A DNA stretch of 64,000 nt, from positions 20,543-84,542 of the forward strand of contig CAMDGX010000005.1 in the NCBI GenBank assembly GCA_945897825.1, given 5' to 3'. The notes below the pieces were generated by a model. The model searched no databases and had not been told where the DNA came from. It saw only the letters and a program-made list of their open reading frames with translations. Shown piece after piece: positions 16,779-25,273 of this stretch. Every line of letters begins with the position of its first letter. The stretch's first letter is position 1. Both the position numbers and the translations under genes were made by a program. This DNA is from Asaia bogorensis (GTDB taxonomy: Bacteria; Pseudomonadota; Alphaproteobacteria; Acetobacterales; Acetobacteraceae).

Positions 16779-17807
16779 ATGACCCATACCATCATGATCG
16801 CCTCCCCCCTCGAAGCCGAGCACGTCGAAGCCATCCGCGCGACCCATCGCGACATCGAGGTGCTCTACGACCCCACCCTGCTGCCCACCCCGCGTTACAT
16901 CGCCGACCACAAGGGCGCCCCCTTCGCCCGCACCCCGCTGCAACAGGCCCGCTGGAACGAGATGCTCGCCGAAGCCGAGATCCTGTGGGACCTGCCCGCC
17001 GAAGCCGACCTGCCGCATCTCGCCGCCCTGAAATGGATCCAAACCACCAGCACCGGCGTCGGCCCCTCCGTCGCCGCCCTGGGCCTGGCCGAACGCGACA
17101 TCCTGGTCACCACCGCCCGCGGCGTGCACGCGCGCCCGCTGGCCGAGTTCGTGTTCATGGCCCTGCTCTCCCACTGGCGCGGCCTGAAGCACCTTGAAGC
17201 CGAGCAGAAGCAGCACGCCTGGAACCGCTATTGCGGCGAGGAAGTCGCCGGCCGCCGCCTGGTCATCATCGGCGCCGGCGACCTCGCCCGCGGCTGCGCC
17301 CGCCTCGCCCGCGCCTTCGACATGCAGGTCATCGCCGTCGCCCGCGACCCCGCCCGCAGCCGCGCCCACAACGACCTGTTCGACGCCGTGGTCCCGACCG
17401 CCCGGATGCACGAAGCCCTCGCCCAGGCCGATGCCGTCGTCGTCACCGTGCCCCATACCGCCCAGACCGAGAACATGATCGACGCCGCCGCCTTCGCCGC
17501 CATGCCCCACGGCGTCGCCTTCGTGAACATCGCCCGCGGCACGGTGGTCGACGAGGATGCGCTGATCGAAGCCTGCGCCTCCGGCCGCATCGGCTTCGCC
17601 GCCCTGGACGTGGCCCGCGTCGAGCCGCTGGCCATGGACAGCCCGCTGTGGGACATGCGAAACGTGCTGATCTCGCCCCACTCCGCCAGCACGGTCACCT
17701 CGGAGAACCGCCGCATCACCGACATCTTCCGCCACAACCTGCAGTGCTGGATCGACGGCCGGCTCGGCGACATGCGCAACGTGCTGGACAAGAAGCTGCT
17801 GTACTAA
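16779..17807 (+). CDS. D-isomer-specific 2-hydroxyacid dehydrogenase
   Basis: A 342-residue NAD(P)-dependent dehydrogenase that interconverts 2-hydroxy and 2-oxo acids. The Rossmann motif is VIIGAGDLARGCARLA (the final glycine spacing is unusual). The catalytic arginine is in VNIARGTVVDEDAL, the supporting glutamate in DVARVEPLAMDSPLW, and the catalytic histidine in ISPHSAS. It is related to glyoxylate/hydroxypyruvate reductases. The start at 16779 lies 69 bases from the divergent lipoprotein start. A double-hairpin palindrome begins four bases after its stop and may terminate it. Confidence 0.9.
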   Translation: MTHTIMIASPLEAEHVEAIRATHRDIEVLYDPTLLPTPRYIADHKGAPFARTPLQQARWNEMLAEAEILWDLPAEADLPHLAALKWIQTTSTGVGPSVAALGLAERDILVTTARGVHARPLAEFVFMALLSHWRGLKHLEAEQKQHAWNRYCGEEVAGRRLVIIGAGDLARGCARLARAFDMQVIAVARDPARSRAHNDLFDAVVPTARMHEALAQADAVVVTVPHTAQTENMIDAAAFAAMPHGVAFVNIARGTVVDEDALIEACASGRIGFAALDVARVEPLAMDSPLWDMRNVLISPHSASTVTSENRRITDIFRHNLQCWIDGRLGDMRNVLDKKLLY

Positions 17808-17811
17808 GCAC

Positions 17812-17929
17812 CTTCTTTTTCTGAAGAAAAAGAAGCAAAAAGACTTTTCATCCATTTGCACCCGGCCCGACCATCCGCCAAGGCGCCAATGGATGGAAAG
17901 TTTTTTGGTTCTTTTTTTCAAAAAAGAAC
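17812..17929. repeat. Double-hairpin intergenic palindrome, copy 3
   Basis: Left hairpin CTTCTTTTTCT/AGAAAAAGAAG (17812-17835), right hairpin GTTC(T)7CA...GAAC (17908-17929). The inner arms ACTTTTCATCCATTTGC and CAATGGATGGAAAGT pair. It starts five bases from the dehydrogenase stop. The strand-composition switch of the window occurs within about 150 bases of this copy. Confidence 0.9.
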
Positions 17930-17951
17930 ATTCTTGCGTCTGGAGCGAACC

Positions 17952-18632
17952 ATGACCTTCTCCCTCCTGGGCCGCTGCCCCCGCACCGGCCAGTTCGGCG
18001 CGGTCGTCACCACCTCCGCGGTCGGCGTCGGGGCAAGGGTGCCGTTCGCCCGTGCCGGCGTGGGCGCGGTGCTGACGCAGCATCGCACCGATCCCCGCCT
18101 TGGCCCGCTGGGCCTTGAGCTGCTTGCCCGCGGCTTCACGGCACGGCAGACGATCGATGCGATCGTGGCGGCAACCCCGCACCGGGACTGGCGCCAGCTC
18201 GCGGTGATCGACACCGCCGGGCGGACCGCGCATTTCGACGGGGCGAAGGTTCGCCAGGCCATCTCCGTCGCGCACGGCATCGATTGCGTGGCCGCCGGCA
18301 ACATCCTGCGCAACGAGGCGGTGGCGCCCGCGATGGTGGCCGCGTTCGAGGCGGAGCCCGCCTTGCCGCTGGCAACGCGGCTGGTGCGGGCGATCCAGGC
18401 CGGCGAGGACGCAGGCGGCGAGACGGCTCCGGTGGTGTCGGCCTCGCTGCTGGTAGTGGCGAGCGAGAGCTTTCCATTCGTCGACCTGCGCGTGGATGCG
18501 CACGACCAGCCCTTGGCGGAGCTGGCGCGGCTCTGGGCGCTGTACGAACCGACCGCGGAAGACTACGTGCGCCGGGCAATCGACCCGGATTTCGCCGCCA
18601 CCTATGTCCCGCCATCGCCCAAGGCGAATTGA
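17952..18632 (+). CDS. DUF1028-family protein
   Basis: A 226-residue DUF1028 protein, recognised by the N-terminal MTFSLLGRCPRTGQFGAVV, the VGVGARVPFARAGVGAVLTQ stretch and the RQLAVID..G..A.F.G region. The family has an Ntn-hydrolase-like fold by general knowledge, but its reaction is not established. The start at 17952 has GGAG seven bases upstream. It leads a three-gene run with the AtzG-like and amidase genes, a pairing I recall in other proteobacteria, so it probably acts in the same amide or peptide-like degradation route. Confidence 0.88.
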   Translation: MTFSLLGRCPRTGQFGAVVTTSAVGVGARVPFARAGVGAVLTQHRTDPRLGPLGLELLARGFTARQTIDAIVAATPHRDWRQLAVIDTAGRTAHFDGAKVRQAISVAHGIDCVAAGNILRNEAVAPAMVAAFEAEPALPLATRLVRAIQAGEDAGGETAPVVSASLLVVASESFPFVDLRVDAHDQPLAELARLWALYEPTAEDYVRRAIDPDFAATYVPPSPKAN

Positions 18633-18688
18633 CTCCCCCGCGGCAATGCTGCGCAGACTTGTGCTTGCAGCATGAACGCGGGGGACCG

Positions 18689-18889
18689 ATGTCGCAGCCG
18701 TTGACCCAGGTGGAATTCGAGGCGCTGGTGAAGCGCGCCGGGCTCGACCTCACGCCCGAGAACATCGCCGACCTCTACAGCGCCTGGCCGCATATCGAGC
18801 GATTCACCGCCCGGCTGCGCAACCCGGCGCGCGGGCGCGAGGCCGAGCCGGCGCACCTGTTCCGCCCGCTCAATCCGGAGGGCGTGTGA
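18689..18889 (+). CDS. AtzG-like small amidase partner
   Basis: A 66-residue helical protein (VEFEALVKRAGLDLTPENIADLYSAWPHIERFTARLR). It resembles the small AtzG/DUF4089 proteins that pair with AtzE-type amidases. The similarity is judged from size, helical pattern and position, so it is moderate evidence. A GGGGGA precedes the ATG and the stop codon is one base from the amidase ATG, so the two are almost certainly translated together as a complex. Confidence 0.75.
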   Translation: MSQPLTQVEFEALVKRAGLDLTPENIADLYSAWPHIERFTARLRNPARGREAEPAHLFRPLNPEGV

Positions 18890-18890
18890 C

Positions 18891-20279
18891 ATGGACGCCT
18901 TCCCCACCATCGCCTCGGCGGCTGCCGACCTGGCGGCCAGGAAGATTTCGCCGGTGGAGCTGACGAAGCACCTGCTCGCCCGCATCGCCAGGCTGGACGG
19001 GCAGTTGCACAGCTTTCTGATGGTCACCGAGGAGCGCGCGCTGGCCGACGCCAAGGCCGCCGAGGCCCGCTTCATGGCCGGCCAGCCGCGCGGCCGGCTG
19101 GACGGGATTCCGATCGCCCACAAGGACATCTACGGCACCGCCGGTATCCGCACGACCGGGCATTCCCGCCTGCTGGAACACAACGTGCCGGCGACCGATT
19201 CGACCGTGGTGCGCAAATGGGCCGAGGCCGGCACCATCATGCTGGGCAAGCTCGCGACGCATGAATTCGCCATGGGCGGGCCGAGCTTCGACCTGCCCTG
19301 GCCGCCGGCGCGCAATCCGTGGAACACCGAGCATTTCACCTCCGGATCGTCGTCCGGCACCGGCGCGGCGGTGGCGGCCGGGCTGATCCTCGGCGGCACC
19401 GGCTCGGATACCGGCGGCTCGATCCGTGGTCCGGCGGCGTTCTGCGGCATCGCCGGCATCAAGCCGACTTACGGCCTGTGCTCGCGCGCCGGCGTGCTGC
19501 CGCTGACCTATTCGATGGACCACACCGGCCCGATGGCCTGGACGGTGGAGGATTGCGCCCTCCTGCTCCAGGCAATGGCCGGCCACGACCCGACCGACCC
19601 GGCCAGTTCGACACGGGCCGCGCCCGACCTGCTGTCCGGGCTGAACAACGGCGTGGCCGGGCTGCGCATCGGCGTGGTGCGGCATTTCCACGAGGTCGAC
19701 CACAAGGTGAACCCCGCAGTGCAGAAGGGGATCGACGACGCGGTCGAGATCCTGCGCAACCAGGGCGCGTCGATCCGCGAAGTGACCTTGCCGTCGCTGC
19801 AGGATTTCCAGGCGGCAGGCTTCCTGATCCTGATCACCGAGGCCTATGCGCTGCACGAGAAGTGGCTCAAGACGCGCTGGAACGAATACGGCGAGCTGTT
19901 CCGCGACAGGGTGAGCTTCGGCGGCCTGATCAGCGGCGCGGACTATGTGGAGGCGGTGCGGCGGCGGCGCGAGTTGCAGCAGGCGGTGGCGGCGGCCATG
20001 GCCGACGTCGACATCCTGCTGACCGCGGGCGCGCCGACCGAGGCGCCGAAGATCGAGGGAATGCCGAAATGGTCGAGCCTGGAGAAGCCCGGTTTCACCA
20101 TCCCGTTCAACCTGACCGGCCAGCCGGCGATGACGATCTGCTCCGGGTTCGGCGAGGGCGGATTGCCGGTCGGCATCCAGCTCGCGGCGAAGCCGTTCGA
20201 GGACGGGCTGCTGCTGCGGGTGTGCCAGGCCTATGAGAAGGCGACGCCCTGGCGGGGCACGCGCCCGGCGATGGCTTGA
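18891..20279 (+). CDS. Amidase-signature-family amidase (AtzE-like)
   Basis: A 462-residue amidase-signature hydrolase that releases ammonia or an amine from an amide. The Ser-cisSer-Lys triad is visible: Lys in IPIAHKDIYGT, cis-Ser in TSGSSSGTGAAVAAG, nucleophile in GSDTGGSIRGPAAFCG. The small gene just upstream suggests a heteromeric AtzE/AtzG-like enzyme; AtzE acts on 1-carboxybiuret, but this gene could equally act on another acyl amide or a glutamyl-tRNA-like substrate. The gene ends ten bases before a 15-bp perfect hairpin. Confidence 0.92.
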   Translation: MDAFPTIASAAADLAARKISPVELTKHLLARIARLDGQLHSFLMVTEERALADAKAAEARFMAGQPRGRLDGIPIAHKDIYGTAGIRTTGHSRLLEHNVPATDSTVVRKWAEAGTIMLGKLATHEFAMGGPSFDLPWPPARNPWNTEHFTSGSSSGTGAAVAAGLILGGTGSDTGGSIRGPAAFCGIAGIKPTYGLCSRAGVLPLTYSMDHTGPMAWTVEDCALLLQAMAGHDPTDPASSTRAAPDLLSGLNNGVAGLRIGVVRHFHEVDHKVNPAVQKGIDDAVEILRNQGASIREVTLPSLQDFQAAGFLILITEAYALHEKWLKTRWNEYGELFRDRVSFGGLISGADYVEAVRRRRELQQAVAAAMADVDILLTAGAPTEAPKIEGMPKWSSLEKPGFTIPFNLTGQPAMTICSGFGEGGLPVGIQLAAKPFEDGLLLRVCQAYEKATPWRGTRPAMA

Positions 20280-20288
20280 GTGACGCAA

Positions 20289-20322
20289 CAAGGGGCCGCC
20301 GGAGCAATCCGGCGGCCCCTTG
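20289..20322. terminator. Perfect 15-bp hairpin with GCAA tetraloop
   Basis: CAAGGGGCCGCCGGA (20289-20303), loop GCAA, TCCGGCGGCCCCTTG (20308-20322). It lies between the convergent amidase and PEP-CTERM genes and would serve both. No clear U tract follows, so it may act with Rho or as an mRNA 3' stabiliser. Confidence 0.8.
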
Positions 20323-20341
20323 CCGCGGTTTCCGAGGTGCC

Positions 20342-21022
20342 TTAGGCCTTGCGGCGGCTGGCAATGCTCAGTGCGATCAGCCCAGCGCCGAGCAGCATCA
20401 TCGATGCCGGCTCCGGCACGCTGCGCAGCTCGCCGTTGAAGCTGATGTTCGTGCTGGTTGGCCCGGCCAGCGCGGTCAGCGTCACCACCTGGGTGATCGA
20501 GTACAGTGCGCCCGTCTGGCCGACGGCGGTGTTCGAATAGGCGAAGGCGCCGCCGCCGAAGACGGCATTGCCGATCACGCTCTCGGTGCCAAACGCAACA
20601 TTGGTGCTGTCGGTATAGGCCATGTAGGACAGCTGCGTGCCGGGGTTGACCGATACGGTGCCGCCGATCGCTGCGGTGAACAGACCGGAGGGCTCGGTGC
20701 TGGTCAGCCCGATCTCGGTCAGCATCATCGTCAGCGTGCCGCCCGCCGTATTTGAAACGTTGATCGAATTGAGGTCGATCAGCGGGCTGTCCAGCGTTCC
20801 GGTGACCGGATAGCCGACGCCGGCGGTGACGTTGAAGGTCCAGTCGCCGATGGCGCCGACATGGATCAGCGAGCCGACGCCCAGCGTGTCGATGAGCAGT
20901 ACGGTCGGATTCACGCCGTCGGAGATGCTCAGCTGCAACTGCGGGACGGCTTCAGCCCGGTGCGCCGCGCCGATGGCCAGGACGGCCACAGCGGCGCAGA
21001 GCCAGCCGCGGAAGATGCTCAT
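20342..21022 (-). CDS. PEP-CTERM sorting domain-containing exported protein, sigma-54-linked
   Basis: A 226-residue exported protein. The signal peptide is WLCAAVAVLAIGAAHRAEA (to about residue 24). The mature part is rich in Ser, Thr, Gly and Asn, and the C-terminal sorting signal is VPEPASMMLLGAGLIALSIASRRKA-like (PEP, hydrophobic helix, RRK). It should be processed by an exosortase encoded elsewhere and is likely exported in connection with exopolysaccharide. The ATG at 21022 has AGGAG seven bases upstream. A -24/-12 promoter ends about 45 bases before it. No other domain is recognised. Confidence 0.88.
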   Translation of the reverse strand: MSIFRGWLCAAVAVLAIGAAHRAEAVPQLQLSISDGVNPTVLLIDTLGVGSLIHVGAIGDWTFNVTAGVGYPVTGTLDSPLIDLNSINVSNTAGGTLTMMLTEIGLTSTEPSGLFTAAIGGTVSVNPGTQLSYMAYTDSTNVAFGTESVIGNAVFGGGAFAYSNTAVGQTGALYSITQVVTLTALAGPTSTNISFNGELRSVPEPASMMLLGAGLIALSIASRRKA

Positions 21023-21475
21023 AATTAAGCTCCTGTCTTTAATTTCATATGTCGTCGTGTTTTCATTGCAATCGCCATGCCACATGGCATTTTTGTTCAT
21101 TTTCCGAAAGATAGCGGCGGAAACAAGATATTATTGCGACAAGTGTCAAGTTTTCCGACATATTCAAAATTCTCAGCCATCCATCCGGGCGGACTCGTTA
21201 TTCGACTTTGTAATCAATTTCTCAAATTTGACTCATTGTATGGGATTTTTATAAATTCCTGCGAATCGTGGACGTTCCGCCGCTTTCCGCACGTGGAAAT
21301 GCAACACCGCATCGGCTCTGGCGGCGTGACTCTGCAGCTCGACATACCCAACCGCACGCCGGAACGGCGGTCAGGGGGGCGGGCGGAGTGTAAAATTTCC
21401 GGACAACCCCGGACGGCTTCCACAGGTCGGCCGGGACAGGCATGGTGGGGCGCCAAGGTTCAACAGGGGGGCTTC
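21023..21475. other. AT-rich divergent control region
   Basis: A 453-base region without a credible gene. The first 250 bases (about 21020-21270) are conspicuously AT-rich compared with the genome. It holds the sigma-54 element for the PEP-CTERM gene (21067-21082). Near the aminotransferase there is a -10-like TAAAAT (21391-21396) and a TCCGG/CCGGA dyad just after it. I see no conserved RNA or open frame. Confidence 0.6.
21067..21082 (-). promoter_or_regulatory. Sigma-54 (-24/-12) promoter for the PEP-CTERM gene
   Basis: Read on the minus strand, TGGCATGGCGATTGCA fits TGGCAC-N5-TTGCA with the required GG-N10-GC spacing and one mismatch in the -24 block. It would start transcription about 34 bases before the ATG at 21022. 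Sigma-54 control through the PrsK/PrsR system is established for many PEP-CTERM genes. Confidence 0.8.
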
Positions 21476-22636
21476 ATGGACAACCGGCATGGCGAGGTGT
21501 TGCTGGGTGCGTCCGCCCGGGGCGAGTTCCTGCTGGACGACGGCTTCGCCACCGCCAATCACGGGGCTTACGGGGCCACGCCGCGCCCGGTGTTGGCGGC
21601 ACAGGACGAATGGCGGGCGCGGATGGAGCGGCAGCCGAGCCGCTTCTTCAACGGCACCATCCTGCCGGCGCTGCGGGCGGCGGCGGACGAGCTGGGCGCG
21701 TTCCTCGGCGCGCGCGGGGCGGATATCGGCTTCGTCGGCAATGCGACGGAGGGGGTGAACGGCGTGCTGCGGTCGCTGCGCTTCGAGGCGGGCGATGAGA
21801 TCGTGGTGCTGTCGCATGTGTATGGCGCGGTGCGGAACACGATCCGCCATGTGTGCGCGGTGAGCGGGGCGCGGATGGTGGAAGTGCCGGTGGCGTTTCC
21901 GCGGCCGGATGATGCGGATGTGCTGGCGGGGCTGGCAGGGGCGATCACCGGGCGGACGAAGTTGGCGGTGCTGGACCACATCACCTCCTCGACCGCGCTG
22001 TTGCTGCCGATTGGGGAGATGATTGCCGCGTGCCATGCGCGCGGGGTGAAGGTGCTGGTGGACGGAGCGCACGCGCCGGGCCAGGTGGCGCTGGATCTCA
22101 CCGCGCTGGATGCCGACTGGTATGTCGGCAACTGCCACAAATGGCTGTTCGCGCCGAAAGGGTGCGGGTTCCTGTGGGCGCGGGCGGATCGGCAGGAGGG
22201 GATCCATCCGGCGGTGATCTCGCATGGGTATGGGCAGGGGTTCACGGCGGAGTTCGACTGGACCGGGACGCGCGATCCGTCGGCCTGGCTGGCGGTGCCG
22301 GCGGCGCTGGCGTTCCATGCGCGGATGGGAGGTGCGGCGCTTATGGCGCGCAACGTGGCGCTGGCGGGTTCGGCCGGGGCGGCGCTGGCGGCGCGGTGGG
22401 GGACGGAGACCGGTGCCGGCAACCGGGCGGCGGGGGCGATGGCGATGGTGCGGCTTCCTGGGGGCGAGGCGTCTCAGGCGGCCGCGCTGCGCGGGCGGTT
22501 GCTGGAGGCGGGAACGGACGTGCCGATCATGGCGCATGGCGGGCGGCTGTGGCTGCGCTTGTCGGCGCAGGCCTACAACGAGGCGGCGGACTTCGCGCGC
22601 ATGGGGGACCTGGTCGAGCAGGCGCTGGGCGGGTAG
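21476..22636 (+). CDS. Class V aminotransferase / isopenicillin-N-epimerase-like PLP enzyme
   Basis: A 386-residue PLP enzyme of the aminotransferase class V (CefD-like epimerase/desulfurase) group. Cofactor-binding features: the VLDHITSSTALLLPI block, the aspartate in VLVDGAHAPGQ, and the Schiff-base lysine in YVGNCHKWLFAPKG. The N-terminal LLDDGFATANHGAYGATPRPV is typical of the isopenicillin-N-epimerase-like subgroup, most of which do not make beta-lactams. The start at 21476 follows a G-rich GGGGGG. A 2OG-type TauD dioxygenase follows after 54 bases, so the two may act on the same amino-acid-like compound. Confidence 0.88.
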   Translation: MDNRHGEVLLGASARGEFLLDDGFATANHGAYGATPRPVLAAQDEWRARMERQPSRFFNGTILPALRAAADELGAFLGARGADIGFVGNATEGVNGVLRSLRFEAGDEIVVLSHVYGAVRNTIRHVCAVSGARMVEVPVAFPRPDDADVLAGLAGAITGRTKLAVLDHITSSTALLLPIGEMIAACHARGVKVLVDGAHAPGQVALDLTALDADWYVGNCHKWLFAPKGCGFLWARADRQEGIHPAVISHGYGQGFTAEFDWTGTRDPSAWLAVPAALAFHARMGGAALMARNVALAGSAGAALAARWGTETGAGNRAAGAMAMVRLPGGEASQAAALRGRLLEAGTDVPIMAHGGRLWLRLSAQAYNEAADFARMGDLVEQALGG

Positions 22637-22690
22637 CGGGGTGGCGGGGGCTCCGGTATCGTCGCCGCAACAGGCGCAACGGAGGAAACC

Positions 22691-23572
22691 ATGCGGATCG
22701 CCCCCATCGACCCGGCGCGGCCGGATTTCGCCGGCATCGTCACCGGCATCGACCTGCGCCCAGGCGTGAGCCCGGCGGCGGCCGCGGAGATCGAGGCGGG
22801 GATGGACCGCTTCGCCGTGCTGGTGTTCCCCGGCCAGGCGATCGACGATGCGCAGCAACTCGCGTTCAGCCGGCATTTCGGGCCGCTGGAGACCGCGACG
22901 GGGGACATCGTGCAGGGCGCGGATCGGCGCCTGCCGATGGATGTCAACGACATCTCCAACGTGGACAAGGACGGGCGCGTGCTGGCGCGCGACGACCGCA
23001 AGCGGCTGTTCGCGCTGGGCAACATGCTGTGGCACTCGGACAGCTCGTTCAAGGCCACCCCGGCGAAGTTCTCGCTGCTGTCGGCAAGGGTAATCCCGGA
23101 CCATGGCGGCAACACGGAGTTCGCCGACATGCGCGCGGCGTGGGATGCGCTGGACGACGACACCAAGTCGCTGGTGCGGGACTTGGTGTGCGACCACACC
23201 CAGCTGCATTCGCGCGGCACGCTGGGGTTCACCGACTTCACCGCGGAGGAGCGACAGCGGTTCGCGCCGGTGCCGCAACGGTTGGTGCGGCGGCATCCGG
23301 TGACGGGGCGGCTGTCGCTGTTCCTGTCGTCCCATGCCGGGTCGATCCATGGCTGGCCGGTACCGGAGGCGCTGATGCTGCTGCGGGACCTGGGCGAGCA
23401 CGCGACGCAGTCGCAGTTCGTGTATCGGCATACGTGGCGGCAGCATGACCTGGTGATGTGGGACAACCGCACGACGATGCACCGGGCGCGGCGCTATCCG
23501 GCCGAGCAGGTGCGCGATCTGCATCGCACCACGGTGGCGGATTCGGCGCCGACGCTGGAGCAGGCGGCCTGA
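22691..23572 (+). CDS. TauD/TfdA-family 2-oxoglutarate dioxygenase
   Basis: A 293-residue Fe(II)/2OG dioxygenase. The facial triad is HxD in LWHSDSSFK and the distal His in TMHRARRY; the 2OG-binding arginine is in RDLHRTTV. Members oxidise sulfonates (taurine), aryloxyacetates (2,4-D) or similar acids; the substrate here cannot be assigned. GGAGGAAACC before the ATG is an excellent ribosome binding site. It lies downstream of a class V PLP enzyme and is followed by palindrome copy 4. Confidence 0.9.
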   Translation: MRIAPIDPARPDFAGIVTGIDLRPGVSPAAAAEIEAGMDRFAVLVFPGQAIDDAQQLAFSRHFGPLETATGDIVQGADRRLPMDVNDISNVDKDGRVLARDDRKRLFALGNMLWHSDSSFKATPAKFSLLSARVIPDHGGNTEFADMRAAWDALDDDTKSLVRDLVCDHTQLHSRGTLGFTDFTAEERQRFAPVPQRLVRRHPVTGRLSLFLSSHAGSIHGWPVPEALMLLRDLGEHATQSQFVYRHTWRQHDLVMWDNRTTMHRARRYPAEQVRDLHRTTVADSAPTLEQAA

Positions 23573-23582
23573 CAGGAAGAAC

Positions 23583-23699
23583 GTTCTTTTTTGAAAAAAA
23601 GAACCAAAAAACTTTTTTCCATTTGCGCGGCGCCGACCGGTTACCCCCGGCGCAAATGGATGAAAAGTCTTTTTGCTTCTTTTTCTTCAGAAAAAGAAG
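23583..23699. repeat. Double-hairpin intergenic palindrome, copy 4
   Basis: Left hairpin GTTC(T)6...GAAC (23583-23604), right hairpin CTTCTTTTTC/GAAAAAGAAG (23676-23699). The inner stem TTTTTTCCATTTGCGC pairs with GCGCAAATGGATGAAAAG. The GTTC end is next to the dioxygenase stop, ten bases away. Confidence 0.9.
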
Positions 23700-23724
23700 A
23701 ATCCTTATCTAGGAGACCCGTACC

Positions 23725-24774
23725 ATGACCAATCCGCGCTGGACACGCCGCCCCGAGGGGTCGACCTGGGGCGACTGGGGGCCTGACGACCAGCTCGGGC
23801 GGCTCAATCTGCTGACGCCCAGGAAGGTGTTGCAGGGGATTGCCGAGGTGAAGGAGGGGCGGGCGTTCTGCCTGTCGCTGCCGTTGGATTATCCGGGCGG
23901 GAACGTGATCAACCCGCGGCGGCATCCGCCGGAGCTGATGCCGACGTTCCGCGACGGGCGCGCGAACATGGCGGTGCCGCTGCGGTGCTACGACCCGAAT
24001 GCGCTCGATGTGATCTGCGACGACCGCGTGCTGCTGACGCTTCAGTATTCGACGCAGTGGGACACGCTGGCGCATGTCGGCCAGATGTTCGACGTGGATG
24101 GCGACGGGCGGATGGAGGACGTGTTCTACAACGGCTTCCGCGCCGGGACGGATGTCGCCGGGCCGCTGGAGTACGACCGCGGGGTGGAGGGGCGGCCGAA
24201 TCCCGTGCCGCCCGGTGCCCACAAGCTGGGGGTGGAGAACATCGCGGCGACCTGCGTGCAGGGCCGCGCCGTCATGATCGACCTGCTGGCGCATCACGGG
24301 CGCAGCGGCAAGGTGGTCGGCTACGCGGAGCTGATGGCGATCCTGGAGAAGGACCGCGTGGTGGTGGAGGAAGGCGACATGGTGTGCTTCCGCACCGGGT
24401 TCGCCGAGCTGCTGCTGGAGATGAAGAAGCAGCCGGACCGGGACGTACTGTTCGGCACGACGAGCGCGCTCGACGGGCGCGACGAGCGGCTGCTGCAATG
24501 GATCACCGATAGCGGGGCGGTGGCGCTGTTCGCCGACAACTACGCGGTCGAGGCGATGCCGGCGCGGCCGGGCTCGGCCGATCCGTGCGCGACGCTGCCG
24601 CTGCATGCGCATTGCCTGTTCAAGCTCGGCTGCTACCTCGGCGAGATGTGGTACTTCACGGAACTGGCCGACTGGCTGCGGGCCAATGGGCGCAACCGGT
24701 TCCTGATGACGGCGCCGCCGCTGCGGCTGCCCGGGGCCGTGGGCTCGCCGGCGACGCCGGTGGGGACCGTGTAG
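23725..24774 (+). CDS. Cyclase-family (kynurenine-formamidase-like) metal-dependent hydrolase
   Basis: A 349-residue member of the cyclase family (PF04199-type). The core motif appears as TQWDTLAHVG rather than the classical HxGTHxDxxxH of kynurenine formamidase, which is normal for this subgroup. Other family marks are LEYDRGVEGRP, GVEN and the GDMVCFRTGF strand. It hydrolyses a cyclic or formamide-like bond in an unknown small molecule. The start has TAGGAGACC upstream. It may form a transcript with the PPC-domain gene downstream (58-base gap). Confidence 0.82.
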   Translation: MTNPRWTRRPEGSTWGDWGPDDQLGRLNLLTPRKVLQGIAEVKEGRAFCLSLPLDYPGGNVINPRRHPPELMPTFRDGRANMAVPLRCYDPNALDVICDDRVLLTLQYSTQWDTLAHVGQMFDVDGDGRMEDVFYNGFRAGTDVAGPLEYDRGVEGRPNPVPPGAHKLGVENIAATCVQGRAVMIDLLAHHGRSGKVVGYAELMAILEKDRVVVEEGDMVCFRTGFAELLLEMKKQPDRDVLFGTTSALDGRDERLLQWITDSGAVALFADNYAVEAMPARPGSADPCATLPLHAHCLFKLGCYLGEMWYFTELADWLRANGRNRFLMTAPPLRLPGAVGSPATPVGTV

Positions 24775-24832
24775 CCCGGAACCCTCGTCGTCGCGCCGTC
24801 ATTGCGGGAGCAGTGGCGGCAGGAGGACGGGG

Positions 24833-25273
24833 ATGCGGAGCAAGCTGATCCATGAGGCGCACGGCCAGCGCAGCTTCATCGTGGTGCTGGATCGTGGCGA
24901 CGAGATCAAGGAGTGCCTGGGGCGATTCGCGGCGGCCGAGCGGCTGACGGCGGCGCAGGTGACGGCGATCGGCGCGTTCGAGCGGGCGGTGCTGCTGTTC
25001 TACCTGTGGGAGACGAAGGACTACGAGCGCATCGAGGTTCCGGAGGCGACCGAGGTGGTGTCGCTGAACGGCGACATCGTGCTTGACGAGCATGACAAGC
25101 CCTATCTGCACCTGCATGCGCTGCTGGGCCGGCGCGATGGCTCGACTGTGGGGGGGCATTTGGACAGCGCGGTGGTGCGGCCGACGCTGGAGGTGATGGT
25201 GACGGAGTCGCCCGCGCATCTGCGGCGGCGGCACGATCCCGAAAGCGGGCTGGCGCTGATCCGGCTGGGCTGA
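24833..25273 (+). CDS. PPC/DUF296-domain protein
   Basis: A 146-residue single-domain protein of the plants-and-prokaryotes-conserved (PPC, DUF296) family, with its GxHxH-type signature in YLHLHALLGRRDGSTVGGHL. In bacteria these trimeric proteins are of unresolved function, often near redox enzymes. AGGAGGACGGGG precedes the ATG. The zinc alcohol dehydrogenase follows after 100 bases, perhaps in the same transcript. Confidence 0.85.
   Translation: MRSKLIHEAHGQRSFIVVLDRGDEIKECLGRFAAAERLTAAQVTAIGAFERAVLLFYLWETKDYERIEVPEATEVVSLNGDIVLDEHDKPYLHLHALLGRRDGSTVGGHLDSAVVRPTLEVMVTESPAHLRRRHDPESGLALIRLG

Noticed and set aside
17800..18100. Replication origin proper at the skew switch
   Set aside because: No DnaA-box cluster, AT-rich unwinding region or replication gene is seen; only the skew signal is reported.
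21476..22636. Beta-lactam biosynthesis (class V epimerase near an IPNS-like oxygenase elsewhere in the window)
   Set aside because: No ACV synthetase is present, the two genes are 12 kb apart and both families are mostly used for other chemistry.
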